64,000 nt of DNA from Caenimonas koreensis DSM 17982 (GTDB lineage Bacteria; Pseudomonadota; Gammaproteobacteria; Burkholderiales; Burkholderiaceae_C), in the NCBI RefSeq assembly GCF_009646335.1, contig NZ_WJBU01000019.1:27636-91635 (forward strand), read 5' to 3'. Positions within the stretch are counted from its first letter, which is position 1; every line of letters starts with the position of its first letter. Made by a program: the position numbers and the translations under genes. The notes under the pieces are model-generated. The model was not told the origin of the DNA. It did no database searches and saw only the letters and a list, made by a program, of their open reading frames with translations. Below, piece by piece: positions 1-10,313 of the stretch.

Positions 1-784
1 TGCGGCCACGGCCGCCACCCGAGAAGATCGAGATCAGCAGCGCGATGAACGCCACACCGCACGCAATCAAGAGACTCGACGTTACGAACAGCGCAATGGC
101 ACCAATGCCAGTTCCGGTCGCAAGCGAGCCGAGCGTGCGGCCGAAAATGCTCTTGAGCACCCCCGCGACCACTGGCACGAGCACAAAACCGAAGATCGCC
201 AGCTCCATCCAGTCGAAGCCACCGCCACCACCGGAAGTACGCGCGCTGGACGACTGCTTGGGTTCAGGCAATTTCTCGCCGTCGATGCGTGCGATCAGCT
301 GGTCCACCCCATCGCGCAGGCCCGCCGCGTAGTCGTCCTTCTTGAAGCTGGGCGTGATCGCCTCGTCGATGATGTTCTTCGCGGCGAGGTCGGGCACGGC
401 GCCCTCCAGCGACTTGGCCACCTCGATGCGAATCTTGCGGTCGTTCTTTGCGACCACGATGAGCACGCCGTCACCAATCGCCTTGCGCCCGATCTTCCAT
501 GTGTTCGCAACACGATTCGAATAACTGGTGATGTCTTCCGGCTGCGTGGTCGCAACCATCAACACGGCGATCTGTGTGCCCTTGCGCTTTTCGTAGTCGA
601 GCAGCTTGTCGTCCAGGCCCTTGAGCGCGATGGGGTCGAGCGTGCCCGATGAATCGATGACATGCGATGTCAGCTCAGGAACGGGTTGCACGCCCTGCGC
701 GCCGGCAAAGCCGGCCACCACCAGCAGCGCGATGAAAATCCATCGCGCCACCCGATTGCGGGTCAATCCCGCAAGCAAGGTCAT
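1..784 (-). CDS. TPM-domain (YgcG/TPM_phosphatase family) membrane protein, C-terminus cut by window edge
   Basis: The reading frame opens at the ATG 782-784 and stays open to base 1, so the C-terminus is missing. The visible product (~261 aa) has an N-terminal hydrophobic signal segment (about residues 10-29), then a TPM domain (about residues 38-170). The TPM domain is recognisable from the stretches IDSSGTLDP, KRKGTQIAVLMV, GDGVLIVVAKNDRKIRIEV and LRDGVDQLIARI. A Ser/Gly linker and at least two hydrophobic helices follow, ending in a Gly-rich run at the edge. The start codon directly follows the stop of the upstream lemA gene (TAA then ATG, no gap). A LemA-TPM pair is a common bacterial arrangement with a poorly defined envelope role. 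Some family members have acid phosphatase activity; nothing here shows it for this one. Confidence 0.85.
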   Translation of the reverse strand, partial: MTLLAGLTRNRVARWIFIALLVVAGFAGAQGVQPVPELTSHVIDSSGTLDPIALKGLDDKLLDYEKRKGTQIAVLMVATTQPEDITSYSNRVANTWKIGRKAIGDGVLIVVAKNDRKIRIEVAKSLEGAVPDLAAKNIIDEAITPSFKKDDYAAGLRDGVDQLIARIDGEKLPEPKQSSSARTSGGGGGFDWMELAIFGFVLVPVVAGVLKSIFGRTLGSLATGTGIGAIALFVTSSLLIACGVAFIALLISIFSGGGRGR

Positions 785-1390
785 TTACTTCTTCGTGCCG
801 AAGTCCACCGTGGGCGGCGTGGAAATCTGCGCCTCGTTCTGCACGGTGAACGTGGGCTTTGGCTGGTAGCCGAACACCATGCCCGTGAGGTTGCTCGGGA
901 AGCTGCGAGCAAGCACGTTGTACGCCTGCACGGCTTCGATGTAGCGGTTGCGTGCAACGGTGATGCGGTTCTCGGTGCCTTCAAGTTGCACGCGCAAATC
1001 GCTGAAGCCCTTGTTTGCCTTCAGGTCGGGGTACTTTTCAACAGTGACCATCAGGCGGCTGAGTGCGCCCGACAGCTCGCCCTGCGCCTGCTGGAACTTC
1101 TGGAAAGCTTCCGGGTTGTTCAGCGTCTCCGGCGTGACCTGCATCGACGTTGCCTTCGCGCGTGCCTCGACCACCTTGGTCAGCGTTTCCTGCTCGAAGT
1201 TCGCCTCGCCCTTGACGGTGGCGACGATGTTCGGAATCAGGTCAGCGCGGCGCTGGTACTGGTTGAGCACTTCACTCCACGCGGACTTGCTCGCCTCATC
1301 GAGGCGCTGGAAGTCGTTGTAGCCGCAGCCAGAAAGCGACACGGCGGCCGCAAGAATCAAGAACCAGCGAATCGGAGACCAGCGCTTCAT
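785..1390 (-). CDS. lemA: LemA family lipoprotein
   Basis: 201 aa. The N-terminus is a lipoprotein signal: a charged start, a hydrophobic core and the lipobox LSGC with Cys22 as the lipidation site. The mature part is the LemA helical bundle, with the family hallmarks NQYQRRADLIPNIVATVKG and an AYNVLARSFPSNL block near the end. The start is fixed by the lipobox and by a strong Shine-Dalgarno (AGGAGG) eight bases upstream on the minus strand. It is co-transcribed with the TPM protein, whose ATG follows this stop immediately. LemA proteins are membrane or periplasmic proteins of unclear function. Confidence 0.9.
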   Translation of the reverse strand: MKRWSPIRWFLILAAAVSLSGCGYNDFQRLDEASKSAWSEVLNQYQRRADLIPNIVATVKGEANFEQETLTKVVEARAKATSMQVTPETLNNPEAFQKFQQAQGELSGALSRLMVTVEKYPDLKANKGFSDLRVQLEGTENRITVARNRYIEAVQAYNVLARSFPSNLTGMVFGYQPKPTFTVQNEAQISTPPTVDFGTKK

Positions 1391-1437
1391 GTGTCGTTCC
1401 TCCTGAGAGGCGAAAAGTGTGAAGGTAGCATAGATGG

Positions 1438-2184
1438 ATGCCAGTCGAGCCCTTTCAAGTCCTCGGTGCCGCGCAACGTGAAGCGCCGCGTTTATCCCAA
1501 CCCCGCCTGCTGATCGCAGGTGCCACTGGCATCCTCGGTACCGAAGTGCTTCGCCGCGTGTCGGGCCTGCATCGCTTTTCCAGCACACAGGTGCTCGCGC
1601 GCGAACCGATGCGTGCCGGCATCCGGGGCACCGATGCGTTGCTGGTCGATGACAAGCAGCCGCTGCCCGAATGGCCCGCACCCGCTGCAGACACAGGCCT
1701 CGTCATGTTCGACCCGCCGCGCCTCTTCAATGACCGCGAGCGCGCGCTATGGACGCCTCGCCCCGAGCAGTTCGTCGACGTCGCAACATGGATGCGCCGC
1801 GGTGGTGTGACGACGCTGGTGGTCGTGCTGCCGCATGACATCGGCCGGCTGCCCGCAGCACTCAAGCGCGGCCTGGCCACTTTGGATGAGCAATCGGTCT
1901 GCGCGCTCGGCTTCTCGCGGCTGGTCATCGTGCGCTCAGCGCGCCAGCCTTTGCGGGCAGCATCGCGCGGCTGGCTGCATGACGTCGCGGCCTGGATGCT
2001 GTCGGTCACCAAGTACATGGTGCCCAGCAGCCAGCAACCCGTACGTGCGGCGAAAGTCGCTGAGTTCGTTGCGGCTGTGATGGAGTTCGCGCCGCCCGGC
2101 ATCCATGTCGCTTCGTCCGAGACGGTATGGCAGGCCGCGCAAACCGATGTACGCGGGGTGGTCCAGCGCTGGCTCGCGCCCTAG
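1438..2184 (+). CDS. NAD(P)-binding Rossmann-fold protein
   Basis: 248 aa. The glycine-rich nucleotide-binding motif GATGILG sits at residues 28-34, after the beta-strand PRLLIA, as in short atypical SDR/NmrA-like proteins. The rest resembles SDR proteins that read DNA-encoded oxidoreductase folds without a clear YxxxK catalytic pair, so it may be a non-catalytic or divergent reductase. Substrate unknown. There is no Shine-Dalgarno. A TAGCAT hexamer at 1426-1431 lies six bases before the ATG, which would make a leaderless mRNA. It is divergent from lemA, with only 47 bp between the two starts. Confidence 0.75.
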   Translation: MPVEPFQVLGAAQREAPRLSQPRLLIAGATGILGTEVLRRVSGLHRFSSTQVLAREPMRAGIRGTDALLVDDKQPLPEWPAPAADTGLVMFDPPRLFNDRERALWTPRPEQFVDVATWMRRGGVTTLVVVLPHDIGRLPAALKRGLATLDEQSVCALGFSRLVIVRSARQPLRAASRGWLHDVAAWMLSVTKYMVPSSQQPVRAAKVAEFVAAVMEFAPPGIHVASSETVWQAAQTDVRGVVQRWLAP

Positions 2185-2203
2185 AATCACCGCACACACA
2201 CCC

Positions 2204-2656
2204 ATGCGCAAGAAAAGCAAGCTCCAGGCGGCTAACCTCGAAGGCCATCCCGACGATGTCGAGGCGGCGTTCTACGCGGCGCTGCAAAACGCCGACATCG
2301 ACAAGCTGATGGCGTGCTGGGCCGACGAAGACGAAATCGTCTGCATTCATCCCGGCGGCCCGCGTGTGGTCGGCGCGATGGCGATTCGCGCAACCTTCGA
2401 GGCCATGTTCAGCAACGGCAGCATTCGCGCCTGGCCCGAGAACGCGCGCAAGACACAGGCGCTCGCCAGCGCCGTGCACAACGTGCTCGAACGCGTTGAA
2501 GTGCTCGGCCCCGATGGTCCGACGCAAGCGTGGGTCATCGCCACCAACGTGTACCACCGCACGGCGCAGGGTTGGCGCATGGTGGCGCATCACGCCAGCC
2601 CCGGCACCACCAGCGAGATCCAGGAAGTGTCCGGCGGCCCGCAAGTGCTGCACTGA
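2204..2656 (+). CDS. SnoaL/NTF2-like (DUF4440-type) protein
   Basis: 150 aa. It reads as a cone-shaped alpha+beta NTF2-like fold: an N-terminal helix with DDVEAAFYAALQNADIDKLMACWADEDEIVCIHPGG, then VGAMAIRATFEAMF and C-terminal strands ending in GWRMVAHHAS. This is the pattern of the SnoaL/DUF4440 group, which includes small isomerases, hydrolases and ligand-binding proteins. The ATG follows a TAGAAT hexamer (2182-2187) that overlaps the previous stop codon and could be a -10 element. The next gene starts 17 bases after this stop. Precise function not assignable. Confidence 0.8.
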   Translation: MRKKSKLQAANLEGHPDDVEAAFYAALQNADIDKLMACWADEDEIVCIHPGGPRVVGAMAIRATFEAMFSNGSIRAWPENARKTQALASAVHNVLERVEVLGPDGPTQAWVIATNVYHRTAQGWRMVAHHASPGTTSEIQEVSGGPQVLH

Positions 2657-2673
2657 TGCAGTCGAGGGAGCGA

Positions 2674-3660
2674 ATGCAGTACAGCGCGCCATGGTGGCTA
2701 CCGGGCGGCAACCTGCAAACCATCTGGCCCGCGCTGTATTCGAAGCGCGTGTTCGGCGAGCCCCCCACCTACCGCCGCGAGCGATGGGTCGCGCCTGACA
2801 ACGACTTCGTCGATCTCGACTGGCTCGCTCAGCCGCAAGCCGATGCCCATCGCCCGCTGCTCGTACTCTTTCATGGCCTTGAAGGCTCCTCGCGCAGTCA
2901 CTACGCCGAAGCCTTCGCCGATTTCGCTGCCGAACATGGCATGGACTATGTCGTGCCGCACTTTCGCGGATGCAGCGGCGAGCTCAACGCCGGCCCGCGC
3001 GCCTATCACTCGGGCGATCATGAAGAGATCGCGTGGATCCTCGAGCGCTTGCGGCGCGGGCGCACGGGGGCCATGCTGGTGGTGGGCGTCTCACTGGGCG
3101 GCAACGCGCTCATGCGCTGGGCCGGCGAAGTCGGCACGCAGGCATCAGCAGTGGCAGACGCCGTGGCCAGCGTCAGCTCGCCACTTGATCTTGCTGCCGG
3201 CGGCCAGGCCATCGGCCGCGGATTCAACCGGCTCGTGTACACCACGATGTTCCTGCGCTCGATGAAGCCCAAGGCGCTCGAGAAACTCGCGCAGCACCCA
3301 GGCCTGTTCGACGCCGCAAAGCTGCGCGCTGCACGCGACCTGTACGAATTCGACGACGTCTTCACCGCGCCGCTGCACGGCTTTCGAAATGCAGACGACT
3401 ACTACGCGCGCGCGTCAGCCAAGCCGGTGCTGCGCGACATCCGCATTCCCGCGCTGGTCGTCAACGCGCTGAACGATCCATTCGTGCCCGCTGCAAGCCT
3501 GCCGCGCGAGAGTGAAGTTGGCCCACACGTCACGCTGTGGCAGCCGGCCGAGGGCGGTCATGTCGGGTTCCCCGAGGGGCGCTTTCCGGGCCACGTGCGC
3601 ACGATGCCGACCCTGGTCGGCCGCTGGTTACTGCAGGCGCTGCCGGGCCGGCAAGGCTGA
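2674..3660 (+). CDS. YheT-family alpha/beta hydrolase
   Basis: 328 aa from the ATG at 2674, which has GAGG six bases upstream. An alternative ATG at 2656 overlaps the previous stop and would add six residues. The N-terminus (WWLPGGNLQTIWPAL) and the FHGLEGSS oxyanion-hole region are typical of the YheT/AB-hydrolase-4 group. The nucleophile elbow is GVSLGG (Ser), and the acid and histidine are expected in NALNDPFVP and GGHVGF. Family members are predicted carboxylesterases or lipases of uncertain substrate. The 3' end overlaps the convergent mrdA gene by 33 bp. Confidence 0.88.
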   Translation: MQYSAPWWLPGGNLQTIWPALYSKRVFGEPPTYRRERWVAPDNDFVDLDWLAQPQADAHRPLLVLFHGLEGSSRSHYAEAFADFAAEHGMDYVVPHFRGCSGELNAGPRAYHSGDHEEIAWILERLRRGRTGAMLVVGVSLGGNALMRWAGEVGTQASAVADAVASVSSPLDLAAGGQAIGRGFNRLVYTTMFLRSMKPKALEKLAQHPGLFDAAKLRAARDLYEFDDVFTAPLHGFRNADDYYARASAKPVLRDIRIPALVVNALNDPFVPAASLPRESEVGPHVTLWQPAEGGHVGFPEGRFPGHVRTMPTLVGRWLLQALPGRQG

Positions 3661-5682
3661 CATCGTCGCGCTGGCCGCCGAAGACGCAGGCGCTGCAGCC
3701 ACTGGTGCAACTGGCGCGACAGGCGCCGAGCCGGGAACGACCCACGGCACTTCCGTAACGGGCCTTTGCTTGCCGACAGGCGTAGTGGCCTTGCCTTGCC
3801 GCACAAGCGCCATGTCTTCCTCGCTCGGGTACATGCCGGTCAAGTAGTAGTCCATCGCGCGGCGTGCGATGGGCGCTGCGTTTTGCGCACCGAAGCCCGC
3901 GTTCTCGACAATCATCGCGATGGCAATGGTGGGCTTGTCGGCAGGCGCGTAAGCCGTGAACAGCGCGTGATCGCGGTGGCGCTCGTCCACCGTCGCCGCG
4001 TTGTACTTCTTGTCCTGCGCGATTCCCACCACCTGTGCGGTGCCCGTCTTGCCGCCGCTGGTGTAGGCTGCGCCGCGATAGGCCGATGCAGACGTGCCTT
4101 CGATGTTCACGCCGACCATCGCATTGCGGATCACCGCAATGTTCTCGGGCTTGGCAACGCGTTCGCCCACGGTCTGGCGCACCGCGTTAGTCGGCGCGCG
4201 CGTAACGATATCCACGACCTGTTTGACCAGGTGCGGCTTCATCTTGACGCCGTCGTTTGCCAGCGTGGCCGTGGCGGCCGCGAGCTGCAGGATGGTGAAG
4301 TTGTTGTAGCCCTGGCCGATGCCCAGCGAGATCGTCTCGCCCGCGTACCACTTCTGCTGCTCGGCCTTGCGATAAGCGTTGCGCTTCCATTTGGTCGAAG
4401 GCAGCAGGCCGCGCGCTTCGCCGGAGATGTCGATGCCCGTGATTTCGCCGAAACCGAACTTCATCAATTCATCGTGCATCAGGTCCACGCCCATGTCGTT
4501 GGCCAGGATGTAGTAGTACGTGTCGCATGACTGCACGATCGAGCGGTACATGTCGACCGAGCCGTGCCCGCCTTCCTTGTCGTCGCGAAAGCGGTGGCCG
4601 CCGAACATGAAAAAGCCCGGATCGGCAATCGACTGCTGCGGCGTGCGCTTGCCCGTCTCGAGCGCGGCCAGCGCCATGAACGGCTTGTAGGTGGAGCCCG
4701 GCGGGTACGTGCCACGCAGTGCGCGATTGAGCAGCGGCTTGTCGAGCGACTCGTTCAGCGCCGTCCAGTTCTCGGTGTCGATGCCATCGACGAACAGGTT
4801 CGGGTCGAACGTCGGCTTGCTCACGAAGGCCAGGATCTCGCCGTTGCTGGGGTCGATCGCCACCAGCGCGCCGCGCCTGTCGCCGAACATGTCCTCAACC
4901 AGCTTTTGCAGCTTGATGTCGATCGACATCATCACCGTATTGCCGGGTGTGGCCGGATGGCTCGCGAGCTTGCGCATCGCGCGCCCGCCAGCGGACGTTT
5001 CCACATGCTCGACGCCGGTGACGCCGTGCAGCTGCTCCTCATAGCTCTGCTCGATGCCGAGCTTGCCGATGTATTCGGTGCCGCGGTAGTTGGCCTGCAC
5101 GTCATCGGGCAGGTCCTCCATCGCTTTTTTCTCGGTCTGGTTCACGCGGCCGATGTAGCCAATGACGTGGCTCGCGAGCTCGCCATACGGGTAGCTGCGA
5201 AACAGGCGTGCCTTGATGTCCACGCCGGGAAAGCGCCAGCTCTGCGCTGCGAACCGCGCGACTTCCTCGTCGGTCAGGCGCGTGCGGATGGGCAGCGACT
5301 CGAAGTTCTTCGACTCGTCCAGCAGCTTGCGAAAGCGCCGCTTGTCGCGTGCCTGGATCTCGACGACGCCAGACAGCTCCTCGATCGTCTGGTCGAGTGT
5401 CGACTTGATGCGCGACGGCATGATCTCGAGCGTGTAGGCGGAGTAGTTGGTCGCCAGCACGATGCCGTTGCGGTCGAGGATGAGGCCGCGGTTGGGCACG
5501 ACCGGAACAATGGCCGTGCGATTGTTTTCAGCCTGCTCCTGCAAGTCGGCGTGGCGATAGACCTGCAGGTAAACCAGCCGGCTGGCCAGCAGGATGAAGC
5601 AGATCGCCACGACGAGCGTCGCCGCCAGCACGCGCAGGCGAAAGCGCGAGAGGTCAGCTTCGACGTTGCGTAGTTCAGTCAT
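3628..5682 (-). CDS. mrdA: penicillin-binding protein 2 (elongasome transpeptidase)
   Basis: 684 aa. A short cytoplasmic N-terminus and one transmembrane helix (about residues 18-38) precede a PBP dimerisation domain and a transpeptidase domain. The active-site motifs are present in order: STYKP (SxxK serine), SCD (SxN-type) and KTGTAQ (KTG). PBP2 cross-links peptidoglycan during side-wall elongation with RodA and MreBCD. The C-terminus has an Ala/Pro/Val-rich extension of about 50 residues after the transpeptidase fold. It is last in the mreB-mreC-mreD-mrdA order, separated from mreD by a 101-bp gap holding an inverted repeat. rodA, often next in Burkholderiales, is absent here because a convergent hydrolase gene follows. 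Confidence 0.96.
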   Translation of the reverse strand: MTELRNVEADLSRFRLRVLAATLVVAICFILLASRLVYLQVYRHADLQEQAENNRTAIVPVVPNRGLILDRNGIVLATNYSAYTLEIMPSRIKSTLDQTIEELSGVVEIQARDKRRFRKLLDESKNFESLPIRTRLTDEEVARFAAQSWRFPGVDIKARLFRSYPYGELASHVIGYIGRVNQTEKKAMEDLPDDVQANYRGTEYIGKLGIEQSYEEQLHGVTGVEHVETSAGGRAMRKLASHPATPGNTVMMSIDIKLQKLVEDMFGDRRGALVAIDPSNGEILAFVSKPTFDPNLFVDGIDTENWTALNESLDKPLLNRALRGTYPPGSTYKPFMALAALETGKRTPQQSIADPGFFMFGGHRFRDDKEGGHGSVDMYRSIVQSCDTYYYILANDMGVDLMHDELMKFGFGEITGIDISGEARGLLPSTKWKRNAYRKAEQQKWYAGETISLGIGQGYNNFTILQLAAATATLANDGVKMKPHLVKQVVDIVTRAPTNAVRQTVGERVAKPENIAVIRNAMVGVNIEGTSASAYRGAAYTSGGKTGTAQVVGIAQDKKYNAATVDERHRDHALFTAYAPADKPTIAIAMIVENAGFGAQNAAPIARRAMDYYLTGMYPSEEDMALVRQGKATTPVGKQRPVTEVPWVVPGSAPVAPVAPVAAAPASSAASATMSALPARQRLQ

Positions 5683-5690
5683 GGGCAGGG

Positions 5691-5780
5691 GTTGGGCGTT
5701 GAGCGTTCGGCGTTGAGCGTGAAGAGACCGGCAGAAGGTAGTTTCGATTTTCGCTCAGCGCCCAACGCTTAACGCTCAAC
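5691..5780. repeat. imperfect 30-bp inverted repeat between mreD and mrdA
   Basis: Arm 1 is 5691-5720 and arm 2 is 5751-5780; 25 of 30 positions pair, with a 30-nt loop. Each arm is itself made of near-tandem units of the form GTTGRGCGTT. It sits inside an operon between stop and start codons. It resembles a dispersed REP-like element more than a terminator because there is no U-tract. Confidence 0.7.
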
Positions 5781-5783
5781 CTC

Positions 5784-6302
5784 TCAAAGTGGCCGGTTCT
5801 CGTCAGGGTCGGGCGCGCGGCGCTGGGGCGCCAGCAGCAAGATGCTCACCACGGGCCAGAGCAATGATTCCGCCACGGGCGCGATGAGCAACGCCCAGCC
5901 GGGAAAGATGCCGCCCGTGATCATGCGGATCGCCAGCTCGATCGCGTGGGCGGCGATGAACAGCGGAAACACCTGCACGGCTTGCGACGGCACCGTGAAC
6001 CACAGCAGCCGGCGGTGTATCGTGATCGCGAAGAAACTCAGCGCCGTGTACGACAGCGCGTGCTGGCCGAGCAGGGCCGTCTGGTGCACGTCCATCGCCA
6101 GGCCGAAGATGAACGCCGCGCCAATGCCCACGCGCAGCGGCTGGTGCACGCTCCAGAACACGAGCACCACAGCGACCAGGTCGGGCATCCACGGCGCGCG
6201 GCCCAGCGGCAGCATGTTGAAGATCAAGGCCAGCAGCATGCTGCCCCAGATGAAAACGGGGTTGGCCGGCAACAGCAGTTGCTGGCCTGGACGCATGATC
6301 AT
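5784..6302 (-). CDS. mreD: rod shape-determining protein MreD
   Basis: 172 aa, mostly hydrophobic with about five transmembrane segments, as in MreD. The start region MIMRPGQQLLLPANPVFIW overlaps the mreC stop by ATGA, so translation is coupled. A second ATG two codons on is possible. MreD is an inner-membrane component of the elongasome that modulates MreC-PBP2 activation. Length and gene order match the family. Downstream lies the inverted repeat and then mrdA. Confidence 0.92.
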   Translation of the reverse strand: MIMRPGQQLLLPANPVFIWGSMLLALIFNMLPLGRAPWMPDLVAVVLVFWSVHQPLRVGIGAAFIFGLAMDVHQTALLGQHALSYTALSFFAITIHRRLLWFTVPSQAVQVFPLFIAAHAIELAIRMITGGIFPGWALLIAPVAESLLWPVVSILLLAPQRRAPDPDENRPL

Positions 6303-7216
6303 TTGCGCACCCCCTTGCGCGGCGGCGCCGGGTCTTCCGGCGCGGGCCGCGGTGGCAGCTGCTCGGTGATCGGCGCGAGCACCATCACATGGCGCGCGCC
6401 AGACACCAGCGCCTGCGGCACGCAACGGATATGGGCGAAGCCCGAATCTGCACGGCGTTCGATCTTGTCGACCTTGGCGACGGGCAGGCCCGGCGGGTAG
6501 ACGCCATCGACGCCACTGGTGGTGAGCAAGTCGCCCGGCTGTACGTCGGCGTTGCCCGCCATGAAGCGCAGTTCGAGCTGGCCGCCGTGCTGCGTCGGGT
6601 CGCCGTAGGCCACGCTGCGCGCGCCGGTGCGTGCGTTCAACACGGGGATGGCGTGCTCGCGGTCGATGATGAGCGTCACTTCGCTGGACAGTGGATGGAC
6701 CCGCGTGATCTGGCCGAGCACGCCTGACTCGTCGATGACCGGAGAGCCCGCCTGAATGCCCTGAGTCAGCCCCTTGTCGATGACGACCTTGCGGGTGTAG
6801 GGGTCGGCCGCGTCATACAGCACTTCGGCGGCGACGCCTTTGATGGCCACACGTTCACGCAGGTCGAGCAGTTTTCGCAGGCGCGAGTTTTCGAGTTGCA
6901 GCTGCTCGACCAGGTTGGAGCGTTGCGCCTGCAGGGCGAGCTTGACGCGAGCGGCCTCTTCGCTGCGCTGGGCGCTGGTGAGCGAGCTGAAATAGTCAGA
7001 AGCCCCGCTCACCGCCTGCATAGGCCGCAGTGCCACCCACTGCACGGGGTACAACGCCACCGCGATACCTGCGCGAAGCGGCTGCGCGATCTTGAAGCGC
7101 GAATCAGCGACCATCAGGAACAGGGCGAACGCACTGAAAACCATCAGCTTCGACAGCGCTGATGGACCCTGCTTGAAGAAGGGCGGGGGATTCCGGTCGA
7201 GGGTGCCTAATGGCAT
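6299..7216 (-). CDS. mreC: rod shape-determining protein MreC
   Basis: 305 aa. A cytoplasmic N-terminal stretch with FFKQGPS, a single transmembrane helix (about residues 24-42), a coiled-coil helix rich in Gln/Leu (about residues 75-120) and two periplasmic beta-barrels follow. The barrels contain family blocks such as VIDKGLTQGIQAGSPVID and GVLGQITRVHP. The C-terminus is Pro-rich and charged. MreC forms periplasmic filaments and activates PBP2. The gene is 44 bp downstream of mreB and overlaps mreD by four bases. Confidence 0.95.
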   Translation of the reverse strand: MPLGTLDRNPPPFFKQGPSALSKLMVFSAFALFLMVADSRFKIAQPLRAGIAVALYPVQWVALRPMQAVSGASDYFSSLTSAQRSEEAARVKLALQAQRSNLVEQLQLENSRLRKLLDLRERVAIKGVAAEVLYDAADPYTRKVVIDKGLTQGIQAGSPVIDESGVLGQITRVHPLSSEVTLIIDREHAIPVLNARTGARSVAYGDPTQHGGQLELRFMAGNADVQPGDLLTTSGVDGVYPPGLPVAKVDKIERRADSGFAHIRCVPQALVSGARHVMVLAPITEQLPPRPAPEDPAPPRKGVRK

Positions 7217-7260
7217 GGCTTATTTTGCGCCCTCCCCCCGCGTGGCAGGGGATGGAAACG

Positions 7261-8548
<1,288 letters not shown>

Positions 8549-8848
8549 ATGTCCCTTTCTTCAGCAGATATTGCGCGCATCGCCCGTCTTGCCCGGCTGG
8601 AACTGCAGCCCGCCGAGAGCGAGCGCCTTGCAGCGCAGCTCAACGGTTTTTTCGACATCGTCGAGCAGATGAAGGCCGTTGATACCACCGGTATCCAGCC
8701 CCTGGCCCATCCCGCCGCCGCCGTGCAAGACGTCGTTCTGCGGCTGCGCGACGACATCGCCAATCCGCACATCGACCGCGAAGCCAACCAGCGCAGCGCA
8801 CCGGCCGTCGAGCGCGGCCTTTTCCTCGTGCCGAAAGTGATCGAGTGA
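8549..8848 (+). CDS. gatC: Asp-tRNA(Asn)/Glu-tRNA(Gln) amidotransferase subunit C
   Basis: 99 aa. The sequence [19 protein letters not shown] and the central block [22 protein letters not shown] are typical of GatC. The small subunit wraps around GatA and stabilises the GatCAB complex, which converts misacylated Glu-tRNA(Gln) or Asp-tRNA(Asn) to the amide form. The stop overlaps the gatA ATG (ATGA). Confidence 0.97.
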   Translation: MSLSSADIARIARLARLELQPAESERLAAQLNGFFDIVEQMKAVDTTGIQPLAHPAAAVQDVVLRLRDDIANPHIDREANQRSAPAVERGLFLVPKVIE

Positions 8849-10311
8849 TGAGCCCCTTGCACGACATGACTGTGGCGGCGCTGGCTGCTTCACTGCGCGC
8901 CAAAGAGGTGTCGGCTGTTGAAGTGGCACGGCACTTCATGACCCGCGCGAGCGACCAGGCGAGCCTGGGTGCCTACCTCGACACGAACGAAGCCGTGACG
9001 CTTGCGCAAGCCCAAGCCGCTGATGAGCGCATTGCTGCTGGCGACACCGCGCCACTGCTGGGCGTGCCGATTGCGCACAAGGACATCTTCGTCACGAAAG
9101 ATTTCGCGAGCACCGCCGGCTCGAAGATGCTCGACAACTACCGTTCGCCCTTCGATGCCACCGTGGTTGAAAGACTTGCACAAGCAGGCTGCGTGACATT
9201 GGGCAAACTCAACTGCGATGAATTCGCGATGGGCTCGGCCAACGAGAACTCGGCGTTCAAGCCCGTGCGCAATCCGTGGGACACATCGCGCATTCCCGGC
9301 GGCTCGTCAGGTGGCAGCGCTGCTGCGGTTGCGGCGCGCAGTGCGCCCGCCGCCACAGGCACAGACACAGGCGGCTCGATCCGCCAGCCCGCCTCGTTTT
9401 GCGGCATCACCGGCATCAAGCCGACCTATGGCCGTGCGTCGCGCTACGGAATGATCGCGTTTGCGTCGAGCCTCGACCAGGCAGGCGTCATGGCGCGCAC
9501 GTCTGAAGACTGCGCCATGTTGCTGTCGGCCATGTGCGGCCCCGACCCTGATCGCGATTCGACGTCGCTCGACGTGCCCGCACAAGACTTCACCAAAAGT
9601 TTGAACGAGTCGATAGAAGGCCTGCGCATCGGCGTGCCGAAAGAATTTTTCGGCGAAGGGCTATCTGCCGATGTTCGCGCAGCGATCGAAGCGGCGTTGA
9701 AGCAGTACGAACAACTTGGCGCCAAGCTGGTGGACATCACGCTGCCGCGCACGCAGCTGTCGATTCCGGTTTACTACATCATTGCGCCGGCAGAAGCCTC
9801 ATCGAATCTTTCGCGGTTCGACGGTGTGAAGTTCGGCCACCGCGCCAAGAACTACAGCGACCTGACGGACATGTACGAGAAGACGCGCGCCGAAGGTTTT
9901 GGCGACGAAGTCAAGCGCCGCATCATGATTGGCGCGTACGTGCTGTCGCATGGCTATTACGACGCGTACTACCTGCAAGCGCAAAAAATCCGCCGCATGA
10001 TCGCCGACGATTTCCAGAATGCGTTCAAGCAATGCGATGTGATTGCCGGCCCCGTCGCGCCGACAGTCGCCTGGAAGCTCGGTGAACACGGCAGCGATCC
10101 GCTGGCCGACTACCTGGCTGACATCTTCACGCTGCCAGGCTCGCTCGCGGGCCTGCCCGGCATGAGCATTCCGTGTGGCTTCGGCGAAGCGCAAATGCCG
10201 GTGGGCATGCAGCTGCTGGGCAACTACTGCGCGGAAGCAAAGCTGCTGAACACGGCGCACAAGTTCCAGCAAGCCACGGACTTCCACCTTCGCAAGCCGG
10301 AGGGCGTGTGA
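8848..10311 (+). CDS. gatA: Asp-tRNA(Asn)/Glu-tRNA(Gln) amidotransferase subunit A (amidase)
   Basis: 487 aa from the ATG at 8848, which overlaps gatC's stop. A GTG three bases upstream would add one residue. This is an amidase-signature enzyme with the Ser-cisSer-Lys triad: Lys in PIAHKDIF, the glycine/serine-rich signature [13 protein letters not shown], and the nucleophilic Ser in [12 protein letters not shown]. It hydrolyses glutamine and supplies ammonia to GatB. The gatB ATG is two bases after this stop, consistent with a gatCAB operon. Confidence 0.98.
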   Translation: MSPLHDMTVAALAASLRAKEVSAVEVARHFMTRASDQASLGAYLDTNEAVTLAQAQAADERIAAGDTAPLLGVPIAHKDIFVTKDFASTAGSKMLDNYRSPFDATVVERLAQAGCVTLGKLNCDEFAMGSANENSAFKPVRNPWDTSRIPGGSSGGSAAAVAARSAPAATGTDTGGSIRQPASFCGITGIKPTYGRASRYGMIAFASSLDQAGVMARTSEDCAMLLSAMCGPDPDRDSTSLDVPAQDFTKSLNESIEGLRIGVPKEFFGEGLSADVRAAIEAALKQYEQLGAKLVDITLPRTQLSIPVYYIIAPAEASSNLSRFDGVKFGHRAKNYSDLTDMYEKTRAEGFGDEVKRRIMIGAYVLSHGYYDAYYLQAQKIRRMIADDFQNAFKQCDVIAGPVAPTVAWKLGEHGSDPLADYLADIFTLPGSLAGLPGMSIPCGFGEAQMPVGMQLLGNYCAEAKLLNTAHKFQQATDFHLRKPEGV

Positions 10312-10313
10312 CC

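Noticed and set aside
3661..5682. Missing rodA after mrdA interpreted as gene loss
   Set aside because: rodA may simply lie elsewhere in the genome; the window cannot show loss. PBP2 and mreBCD are intact.
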